From Globomyces pollinis-pini (lineage: Eukaryota > Chytridiomycota > Chytridiomycetes > Rhizophydiales > Globomycetaceae): 14,337 nucleotides of DNA. How positions within the stretch are numbered: the first letter of the stretch is position 1; each line of letters opens with the position of its first letter. Below are positions 7,703 to 14,337 of the stretch, piece by piece. A program made the position numbers and the translations under genes. Location of the stretch: positions 1 to 14,337 of the forward strand of contig MU621482.1 of the NCBI GenBank assembly GCA_025399215.1, read 5' to 3'. The notes beneath the pieces are model-generated. The model made no database searches and was not told the origin of the DNA. It saw only the letters and a program-made list of their open reading frames with translations.

Positions 7703-8802
7703 ATGACCTCAAAAAACAAGGATATGTTGAGTGTCGATACTAGGAATAATTTACTCACCTCCGACTTACTGTTGCCTGACTCTAACAAATTATTAGACTC
7801 TTATGAATTGGGGTTGCTTTTAGGGGAAGGTTTGTCAGGAGTGGTGAGAAAGGCTGTCAGAAAATCAGATAAAATGGCTGTTGCTATCAAGTTCATTCGA
7901 AAGGTATTTCATACGGTTGCTTAATTACTTAGAGTTCTTATGCTATTACTCATTGGAAATTTGACAGAAAATTGGGTACCACTGTTCCTATGGAAATATT
8001 CATACTTCAACGACTAAACCATCCTGGAATAGTCACTTTTATCGAAATGATCGAAGACCCTGATGTATTCTTAATTGTGTTTATTTACCATAGTATTTTT
8101 ATTTGGTGATGGAGCTGTGTGGGAGTAAATCTCAATCGAAAAATCTGAAACCGGAGAATTTGACAAAACCTACTCTGGAATTGTCACTTTCATATCATGA
8201 ACGTTGGGTCCCTTCGTCGCCAATTATATCACCTAGACGGTCGTCACTAGATTTGTTTGACTTCATTGACACAAACTCTTTATTCCCTGAAGACAAAATT
8301 AAACATATATTTCGTCAAGTTGCAGAGGCTATTCTCTACCTACATCGAAACAATTTAGTTCATAGAGACATAAAGGATGAAAATGTATGTTTAGTTTTGT
8401 TTTAATCAATCTTAGATTGTAATTGACGACAAGCTCAACACTAAATTGGTGGATTTTGGGGTTGCTCATAAGATACCGTCCACGAAACGGGAATATTTTC
8501 ATTCATTTAGAGGTACTTTGTTGTACACACCACCTGAGATAATCGCAAATCCCATCCACAGAGGTCCTGAAGCGGATATGTGGTGTTTAGGAGTTTTGTT
8601 ATTTACACTATCATACTCAAAGTTACCCTATTTATCAATCGAAAATATCTCAAAGAACATTGTGTCTCCTAAAATGATTGTACGCTCAAAGGAATTACAA
8701 TCCCTCATTGACTCGTTGTTGTGCAGAGACGTTCCTGCTCGACTAACCATTGAACAAACAATCAAGCATCCATGGTTAGGCCACACGACTAAGGTAGAAT
8801 AA
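7703..8802 (+). CDS. PAS-kinase-like Ser/Thr protein kinase, kinase domain only
   Basis: Exons 7703-7903, 7933-8064, 8094-8384 and 8416-8802 are separated by introns of 29, 29 and 31 nt. Together they encode 336 aa. Kinase features are the Gly loop GEGLSGVV (41-48), VAIK (Lys63), PMEIFILQRLNHPGIV, HRDIKDEN (201-208), DFG (221-223), a degenerate APE as PPE, and ADMWCLG. The segments RDRKLG-like FDRKLGT, DLFDFID, HRDIKDEN and HRGPEADMW are typical of PAS kinases (PASK, fungal Psk1/Psk2), which link nutrient state to sugar storage and translation. A serine-rich insert of about 40 residues (122-161, ending SPRRSS) sits before DLFDFID, as in fungal relatives. The N-terminus (about 33 residues) is too short for a PAS domain, so its usual sensing module is missing or lies in an unseen upstream exon. 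The ATG at 7703 is the first in frame. Confidence 0.9.
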
Positions 8803-9216
8803 GAATTCTTGAGTCACGTATGGATCATCTCATCCAGTCCAATGTCTATATTCTCATCATTGTAATTAATAAATTTCTATTATCATCAAATACCCCACTC
8901 GCACAATTTAGATCAGTAATAATCTTTTGGAAAATGATTACAAAATGCGTATTCGTATAAGTTTGATCTGATCTCTTTGAAGATGATTTCATATGACACA
9001 CAAGTCAGCTGTTTGTACTTGTTCAGAAGACCGTTTCTGTGGTTGATTTTGTGACTTCCATGTGACTGAGATGATACAGATGTTCATCATAGAACGGAAA
9101 GACATACAGATCTGGAATATGAAATATGTATATTTTAAAATGACCGGATAGGGTTTATAGAAAGGATTTATATTTAGGAACGCGAATTCAAAGATACCAG
9201 TCATAACCTCATAGGA
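8803..9216. other. Convergent intergenic region between the kinase and PPP1R42-like genes
   Basis: A 414-base spacer between two stop codons. AATAAA at 8868-8873 is a likely poly(A) signal for the kinase gene. A 71-codon open frame on the minus strand (8989-9204) has no recognisable features and is probably chance. I see no tRNA, snoRNA boxes or repeats. For this compact locus it is long for a convergent spacer. Confidence 0.5.
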
Positions 9217-10242
9217 TCAACAGTCTTCCCTAGGTTTTGGTATAGCCAGTGTTTGCATTTGCTGCAACATCAAATCTCTATACTGAGTTGCATAAGGTGG
9301 TAGATGTGGAATAGGTTTCACATCCAACTGAATTCTATCACTTGTATCACTTGGCTCTCGTTTCTTTCTAGGTTTCACAGAAGACATTTTAACCGTAAAT
9401 TCACGTTCGGTGTCGGTTACTTCTTTGTCATTGATGCAATCTACTTATCAAAAAAATAGAAAATGTAACCTAAGACGAAATTAAAGGGAGATTAGTTACT
9501 TAGAGAGTGTCCAATTAAAATCATTCGTTGTCGTAGCTTCAAGTTTTTAAGTGGGTTCTGTTTTACAGAAATTGATTGTAAATTTTCCAAACCTTCTAGC
9601 ATAAAATCCAATTCCTATGATAAGTATGTGAATTAATACAGCAATAGATTCAATTGAATTATTCGATAAATCTAGTGTTTCCAAGTTTGTTACATATCGC
9701 AATTCATCAATCTTTTCTATTCGATTAAACGTTAACGTCAGAGATTTCAAGTTCTAGGATTAGCTAATATCAATACATTCAAGTTATTGAAGCAATCTTT
9801 TTCAAACGTTAGAGATTGATTCTCTGTTAGTGTTTGTTTATCTAAATGTAATATTTCCAATGATTCTAATCCATTCAGCCCCTGAACAGTTTGAATTTGA
9901 TTGCATCTCAAGTTCAAAAATTGTAATTTAACCAGATTTTCTAGTCCTTGAATATTTTGAATTTGATTGTTCTGCAAGTACAGTCTCGTTAGATTTATAC
10001 AAGTATCTAATCCTTGAATATTTGTAATCTGATTATCGTACAAATACAAAATTGAAAGGTTATGGCAGTAGTTTAAATTTTCCTATACTGTTTAGTACCG
10101 ATTAATTGATTACCAAAAGTTCAATATTCAACCCTCCCAAGGTTGTATGAGTTATTCTATTTGCGTAAGCATTCAGAGTTTCCTTGTTGAATCTTTTTAA
10201 ACTAGACCCTGATGCTATTAATTCCAATGTCACTTTAGTCAT
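9217..10242 (-). CDS. PPP1R42: PPP1R42-like leucine-rich repeat protein (LRRC67/TLRR)
   Basis: Exons (minus) 10242-10114, 10082-9777, 9753-9640, 9614-9500 and 9440-9217, with introns of 31, 23, 25 and 59 nt, give 295 aa. The N-terminus (MTKVTLELIASGSSLKRF) and the LRR array (LYLYDNQI, LYLQNNQI, LNLRCNQI, then LHLDKQTL, LTFNRIEKI and LDLSNNSI) align along their length with PPP1R42, including its atypical repeat containing LTENQSLTFEKD. The LRR cap follows: LRQRMILIGHSL, then INDKEVTDTEREF. Vertebrate PPP1R42 binds protein phosphatase 1 and tubulin/dynein and localises to centrosomes and manchette; a role at basal bodies or flagella here is inferred. The basic C-terminal tail ends REDC. The start codon is 198 bases from the divergent start of the RING gene, so the two probably share a promoter region. 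Confidence 0.9.
9441..9499 (-). other. PPP1R42: 59-nt intron built like two adjacent unit introns
   Basis: Intron 4 of the PPP1R42-like gene reads as 30 nt (GTAACTAATC ... TCTTAG) followed immediately by 29 nt (GTTACATTTT ... AAGTAG), each with its own GT and AG and each of the normal local length. Removing only the first half leaves a TAG after nine more codons. Removing both restores the conserved INDKEVTDTEREF cap. Confidence 0.6.
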
Positions 10243-10440
10243 TTGGAGAAAAGATGTCACTCCAGAGAGTAATTCTTTCAAACAGACGCGTTTGTTGAAT
10301 CAATCACATTCATCTTCATTAACATACTTTTCATCAACTATAGGAGCTGATATTTCACTTAAAATTCAAAGATTGGTTGGACTTTTTGTACTGTTGTCAG
10401 ATCAGTTTTTTCTCAATCCTTCTCTTTGAAGTTTAAATTC
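10243..10440. promoter_or_regulatory. Compact bidirectional promoter region, PPP1R42-like / RNF212-like
   Basis: Only 198 bases separate the two divergent start codons. An ACGCGT hexamer at 10286-10291 matches the MluI cell-cycle box bound by MBF in fungi. About one or two such hexamers are expected by chance in 14 kb at this base composition, so this is suggestive only. No TATA box is obvious. Confidence 0.4.
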
Positions 10441-11796
10441 ATGAACACAAATGTCGATTCGTTGAATACAAGAAATCACATTCCAGTCTGGATACATTGC
10501 AATCAGTGTAAACTATCAACTCATTCGAACGAAAACAAATTATGTGTGAGTGATTGTGGTCATGTTCATTGGTATGGTTGGTATTACTTACTGATAAAAA
10601 GTGAGCAATGCATATATAGAGTGAACCAACAAAACATTACTAACAGTGATGGTAACTCGTTTCTAAATAAATCATTGTTAGGGAATACCTTGATATGTCC
10701 AATGTGCCAAACCATCGCAATTTTCATCAATCTGGATCAAAGAGTAAAAACAATCGAATTCTAATTCCTAATTTAGTTGCCATTGGAATTACAGAAAGCT
10801 TTAACGCCTGTTAACGTTCATCTAGCTGATGCACTAAAGATATCAGAAGTATTTTGATGATGATTAACGTCAGTTTCAATTGGATCAATATCATTCATTA
10901 ATTGATCACTTAAAATCATCTTTATCACATGTCAATGCAAAATTTGAACAATTACAAACGAAATGCTTTAATTTAGAACGGTATATACACAATCTCAATG
11001 GTAGAAATCTTGAAAACGAAGTGATGAAAAACAAAACTTTAATGAATCAATTAAACTCGATGTCTAAACGTTCAACAACGAATGATAAAGTTATCAATCT
11101 GGATGATACTTCAAGTATAGGAAGTACGCGATTTAGCCCATCCAGGTTAAGTTTTCGACCATCAGATGGTACTAGGGTATCGCCTCACAATAATCCAATG
11201 AACACCCGATTTAATGCAAAGGTCGGATATGGTAAAATTTATAAGTCAATTGATAAACAGGTACAAATATGAATCACCAGAATAGTTTACCATCTAATAA
11301 TGGTATGATATTATCCGTTTGACTATAGCTTTCCGGTCGCCTATGACTCCTAAACAACCAGGAAGTTCCATTAGAGGACAGTATGACTCTCCATTATCTG
11401 CTGTAGGAACATTTAAAGTGCAATCCAATCAACAATCAGGTATTAGCGTTGTCTATGCATTAATGCAAGAAGCTTATGTACAATCTTCAAAGTTCCAGAA
11501 TGGCATTCGACATTCTAGTTCACCAACTTTTATCAGTTCTAATTCAAAGAGACCACAAACGGCATCAAATCTTCAATTTTCCAGTTCTGTTAAACCAAGT
11601 TAACAATGTCAATGTTTTACCTTATCATATAGGTATGTCGCCAGCAAACAATCGCATAAGTAAATTCTCAAACAAACTAAACACGACCCAAGCACTTAAC
11701 CGAAATACAAGCTCAAGGTATTTGAATAATGACACACAAAGTATAAAGTCGTCATCCAGCAGTCATCAGCCGTTCAGATTGCTACGAAAGAATTGA
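10441..11796 (+). CDS. RNF212/Zip3-like RING protein, candidate meiotic SUMO E3 ligase
   Basis: Exons 10441-10571, 10602-10743, 10777-10848, 10874-11231, 11261-11302, 11329-11598 and 11633-11796, with introns of 30, 33, 25, 29, 26 and 34 nt, give 392 aa. Splicing intron 1 rebuilds a C3HC4 RING: WIHCNQC (Cys20, 23), Cys35/Cys39, GH41, Cys44, Cys47, and CPMC (76-79). The WxxCNxC start, the DCGHVHC core, a following helical region with FQLDQYHSLIDHL, a coiled coil (about 125-160) and a long Ser/Asn-rich tail match the RNF212/Zip3/ZHP-3 family, which acts as SUMO ligases marking crossover sites on the synaptonemal complex. The exact subfamily (RNF212 or HEI10) is not settled. A stop-free 30-nt GT-AG stretch at 11440-11469 may be one more intron (382 aa). 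AATAAA follows at 11811-11816. The ATG chosen is the first in frame. Confidence 0.8.
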
Positions 11797-11810
11797 ATCT
11801 ACCAGTAAAT

Positions 11811-11816
11811 AATAAA
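11811..11816 (+). promoter_or_regulatory. Candidate polyadenylation signal AATAAA
   Basis: A canonical hexamer 15 bases past the stop of the RNF212-like gene, in the 183-base AT-rich convergent spacer before the stop of the next gene. Inferred from sequence alone. Confidence 0.45.
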
Positions 11817-11979
11817 TCTTAATCAATTGCATAGAACTTATACATATTTTACGTCTTTCACAATTATTTAACATACATTTAAATAGTCTTTTACGAGTTC
11901 TATAATATTTTATTTTGGTTTTACAAGTGAAAGTCTATTTTAATTCAACAATATCATTTCTAATTCTATTTCTATTTCA

Positions 11980-12891
11980 TCACATTTGTTGATTTTGAAT
12001 TTCTGCTGCTACTGGTACATGTAAGAGACTGGATTGAATGGTGTCTTGGAATGAGATATTCATGGCCGTCCCCGTTTCTTTTTGAATTTCTACAGCTTTG
12101 AATAGCTTGTTTGCTTTTGTTACAGATATCATTTTTGGTGGTTTTTCCTTCTTTGGTTTCTTTTCTACTTTCACTTTCGCCAGTTTTGGCTTAAGTTCCT
12201 TCTTTGATTTCTTTTCACCATTGGCAAGTTTTGGTCCCGCATTCTGAAGCTTGCTGATTGTTGTGTTTAACTTGTTTGGAGGAATGGAAGTAATGGGAAT
12301 ATTATTACCAGGTGGATTTGGTCCAGCCATTGCATAGTTACGTTTTCGAATAGCACCATTTAAGAAATTAGGAGGGTAGTCATTTGGTTTGCTTGTAGTA
12401 ATACCTGCGGTTAATATTCTTCTCCAGTCGTCACGATTAAGTTCCACAGGTCTAAAGCCATTTCCAAATGCGTTAAATGGTGGCTTAATTAACGGACTCT
12501 TAAAACCATTGGAGCTTCTTCTCTCTCCGTCGGGGGAGCATTCTGCGCTTGATATACTTGAATTGGGGGAGTAATGTGTTGCTATTGACACCAATTGATT
12601 ATTGAAGTGGTTTCCAACATTAGCATAGAGGCTCATCCAAGGAACGATATACCCAGTATTAAACAATCCTTCTCTTGCCCATTTTAGCTTATGCACATAC
12701 TCTTGAATGGATGAGAACAATGGCAGAAAGTCACGAGAGCCGGCTAATTCAACCAGTCGATGGAAAGATTCAGTTAGGTGTATATCAATTGGAACGCCCA
12801 GCTGACTAATTAGCTCTGCCAAAGCATCGACCTCTTTAATATCAGACGTTATTCTAGGAAAAGTGAATGGGGAATGGTTTATATCAAGCAT
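11980..12891 (-). CDS. Uncharacterised protein with helical N-terminus and lysine-rich tail
   Basis: A single open frame of 303 aa from the first ATG (12891) to TGA. I do not recognise the family. The first 80 residues look folded and helical (DALAELISQLGVPIDIHL, FHRLVELAGSRDF, SSIQEYVHKLKWAREG). The middle is Ser/Pro/Asn-rich and low in order (SPNSSISSAECSPDGERRSS, PNPPGNNIPITSIPP). A strongly basic stretch (about residues 222-255, KKSKKELKPKLAK and KVEKKPKKEKPPK) resembles a nuclear or nucleic-acid-binding tail. The frame is closed just upstream by TAA, so the ATG start is secure unless an upstream exon joins. A 28-nt intron-like sequence with a CTAAC branch lies at 12950-12977 in the presumed 5'UTR. 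A nuclear regulator is a guess. Confidence 0.75.
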   Translation of the reverse strand: MLDINHSPFTFPRITSDIKEVDALAELISQLGVPIDIHLTESFHRLVELAGSRDFLPLFSSIQEYVHKLKWAREGLFNTGYIVPWMSLYANVGNHFNNQLVSIATHYSPNSSISSAECSPDGERRSSNGFKSPLIKPPFNAFGNGFRPVELNRDDWRRILTAGITTSKPNDYPPNFLNGAIRKRNYAMAGPNPPGNNIPITSIPPNKLNTTISKLQNAGPKLANGEKKSKKELKPKLAKVKVEKKPKKEKPPKMISVTKANKLFKAVEIQKETGTAMNISFQDTIQSSLLHVPVAAEIQNQQM

Positions 12892-12949
12892 CTGGTTTAT
12901 TTCAATCAACTCTTGCTTCGCTTATGAGGTCTTCTATTCTTTGTATTTG

Positions 12950-12977
12950 CTATTCAAGTTAGTAGCAGCATGCATAC
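12950..12977 (-). other. Probable 28-nt 5'UTR intron
   Basis: It starts GTATGCATGC and ends GCTACTAACTTGAATAG on the minus strand, with donor, branch (CTAAC) and acceptor all as in the coding introns here. It lies about 60 bases upstream of the start codon of the lysine-rich protein, where all frames are closed, so it would be spliced in the untranslated leader. Confidence 0.5.
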
Positions 12978-13414
12978 CTCTAATGTATAGATAAGGTTTG
13001 TTTAACAAATTGTAAACAAAAAGTAGTAAATTTTACTCTTTAACCTTTCTTTTATAAATAAGTAAAAAAATAACATGATCGGGCTAGAGACGCGAAGAAG
13101 TAAGTAAATGTTTGTGTTGTTGATCATGCATTGTTTACCAACGCGTTTTTTAATAATAACATACATTCAATTCATGTTGATATCAGTTCTAAGACTATTA
13201 ATAGATATTTGCGAATGAATTGGTATCTGCATGGCTATTTTTCTTTGTTGTACACAAAATTTCGATGTAGTTGAAAAATTCTCCGTTTTAAGCCCGACCA
13301 CTTCAAAATCAACATTAATTTTTACACAAACACACAGACCAAGAAAAGGGTGAACGCTCAAGTTTCCAAGATAAATATCTCCTCATATTCACAATACCGA
13401 ACCACTTTATACAC
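12978..13414. other. Intergenic region upstream of the lysine-rich protein gene
   Basis: This stretch holds the likely promoter of the minus-strand gene to its left. A TATA-like stretch (TATTTATAAA on the minus strand, 13051-13060) lies about 75 bases upstream of the presumed UTR intron, and ACGCGT is at 13141-13146. A 64-codon minus-strand open frame (13167-13361) has no supporting features. The right end contains the 3' flank of the RBFA-like gene. No RNA gene seen. Confidence 0.4.
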
Positions 13415-14192
13415 TTATTTATTATTCAATTCTTCTTCAATCTGTTTGAAAATGCTATCTAATGCCAATTTCTTCTCGTATGCTATATCTCGTTTAAACG
13501 TTATTCTAGGGCAAAACTTCTTTGGTGTTACAGTTCGAAAGTTTGAAAATCTTCCCAATAACAATTTTTGTATAGCTGGTTCGAATTCAATTAACAAATT
13601 AGAGATGGATGCCTTGAGTGTTAAATATCAGAAATATTACTGTTGTGATTGTCTTGTCCGCTCTCGATTCATTTAGCTTCCAATACACAATACAATTCTC
13701 TTCATTCACAGACAAACTAAGCTATTTATGGTTAACTCACTTAATCATTACTCTGGTTATATCCCAATACTCAGTCTTGAGCTTGCGTTCAAATTCTGTC
13801 ATTTGTAATATGTCTCGTAAATGGTTTTCCACACTAGATAGCTTCTTTCCTTGTGATTTGACTATACCAGGAGTGATTTCGACATCCATATCATTTAAAT
13901 ATCGAGGTTTTTTGGACTTCAATCGCTTCACTGAAAATGGGTTGTCTGGTTTCTACGATATATTAATAAGCAATATAAATACTGGTGTTAGTATTATTTT
14001 GTCTGAGCGTTTGGCTTCTGCATTGATATCTTGTATATATTGGCCTGGGAGGTAATGAGTTTGTGAGATTGCTTTGTAGTCCTTTCCGTGAACGTGTGAG
14101 ATCGTTAGCAATTCACTATCAATTCCTGCAGATTGCTTAATGTCCACCGATTTTCTTAAAAGCTTTGCCAATTCACCAAAACTTCGATTCAT
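13415..14192 (-). CDS. RBFA-like mitochondrial ribosome-binding factor A
   Basis: Exons (minus) 14192-13983, 13952-13752, 13721-13641 and 13612-13415, with introns of 30, 30 and 28 nt, give 229 aa. The C-terminal half (about 105-225) matches the RBFA KH-like fold: a helix ENHLRDILQ, the strand YWDITRLSLSVNEENCIVYWKL, then a helix with EFEPAIQKLLLGRF, and the strand PRITFKRD before a final helix IFKQIEEEL. RBFA binds the small ribosomal subunit near helix 1/45 of its rRNA during maturation. The N-terminus (MNRSFGELAKLLRKSV) is basic and amphipathic, consistent with a mitochondrial targeting sequence. About 100 residues between it and the RBFA domain are lineage-specific. AATAAA overlaps the last codons. 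I rest the call on fold-level pattern, so it is less certain than the others. Confidence 0.65.
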
Positions 14193-14217
14193 ATTTACGA
14201 AAAAAAAAATTAAAAAA

Positions 14218-14284
14218 TTACAAATACGCTTTCTCCTTCAATATGTCTACGTCTTTCACAACTCGATAACTACTGGGTTGTTTA
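14218..14284 (-). CDS. Possible 3' exon of a gene running off the right edge
   Basis: On the minus strand, an intron-like 3' end (CTAACTTCAAG, 14285-14295) is followed by an open frame ending at TAA (14218-14220) that encodes KQPSSYRVVKDVDILKEKAYL. The hydrophobic/charged pattern looks like coding sequence, and its stop lies only 25 bases from the RBFA-like start codon, a spacing in keeping with this locus. The family is unrecognised and the rest lies outside the window. It could be chance. Confidence 0.25.
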
Positions 14285-14337
14285 CTTGAAGTTAGCATTA
14301 GAAAGACATAATTTATTCAGCAACTTCTTAATGAATC

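Noticed and set aside
8980..9080. GATGAT and CTGA motifs suggestive of a C/D snoRNA
   Set aside because: No proper RUGAUGA box paired with a terminal stem and CUGA at snoRNA spacing.
8989..9204. 71-codon minus-strand open frame in the convergent spacer
   Set aside because: No motif, no good start context and no resemblance to any family; likely chance in AT-rich DNA.
10184..10429. 81-codon plus-strand open frame upstream of the RING gene
   Set aside because: It overlaps PPP1R42 exon 1 on the opposite strand and then runs through the promoter region; no protein-like features.
11261..11280. 20-nt intron (GTACAAATAT ... ACCAG) as the junction after the coiled coil of the RING gene
   Set aside because: A 29-nt intron at 11232-11260 keeps the frame equally well and agrees with the size of the other introns.
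13167..13361. 64-codon minus-strand open frame
   Set aside because: It lies between genes with no supporting splice sites or family pattern.
13575..13595. GGTTCGAATTC resembling a tRNA B box
   Set aside because: It lies inside the RBFA-like exon 4, with no A box or cloverleaf stems around it.

Overview
The window is eukaryotic nuclear DNA, AT-rich and very compact. It has no operons or ribosome binding sites. Genes are separated by tens to a few hundred bases, and most coding regions are cut by many tiny GT-AG introns. I could place 38 coding introns; 35 of them are only 23-34 nt long, and most start GTA and end TAG. CTAAT or CTAAC branch-like motifs sit near many 3' ends. All three standard stop codons act as stops. 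The gene set (a PAS-kinase-like kinase with a fungal-style insert, RTEL1, the cilium/centrosome-associated LRR protein PPP1R42, and an RNF212/Zip3-like RING protein) points to a flagellated opisthokont. An early-diverging fungal relative (Cryptomycota/Rozella-like, aphelid or chytrid grade) would fit. That assignment is an inference from protein resemblance and intron size and is not proven here.

Layout, left to right. (1) 1-602, minus: ribosomal protein uL2 (RPL8), cut by the left edge. (2) About 1157-1657, plus: small SRPBCC/START-like protein with a possible signal peptide. (3) 1741-2289, minus: short charged coiled-coil protein, perhaps ZNF830-like. (4) 2333-3128, minus, one 28-nt intron: conserved uncharacterised protein with a helix-hairpin-helix-like segment. 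(5) 3231-7172, minus: RTEL1 iron-sulfur DNA helicase, which I resolve into 21 exons (1057 aa). (6) 7703-8802, plus, 4 exons: PAS-kinase-like Ser/Thr kinase domain without a visible PAS domain. (7) 9217-10242, minus, 5 exons: PPP1R42-like LRR protein. (8) 10441-11796, plus, 7 exons: RNF212/Zip3-like RING protein. (9) 11980-12891, minus: unknown protein with a lysine-rich tail. (10) 13415-14192, minus, 4 exons: mitochondrial RBFA-like ribosome assembly factor. (11) A possible 3' exon of another minus-strand gene runs off the right edge.

Two genes (RTEL1 and the RNF212-like protein) belong to families that control recombination and crossing over, and PPP1R42 is linked to centrosomes and cilia. 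Otherwise the genes are unrelated housekeeping functions and show no sign of a cluster. I see no transposon, CRISPR array, tRNA, rRNA or viral gene. The unusual content is in the splicing: near-minimal introns, an 11-nt microexon that rebuilds the helicase DEAH box as DEGH, a 59-nt intron that looks like two unit introns fused end to end, two stop-free 30-nt introns lying on metal-ligand cysteines, and a six-copy DPL motif array in the RTEL1 linker.
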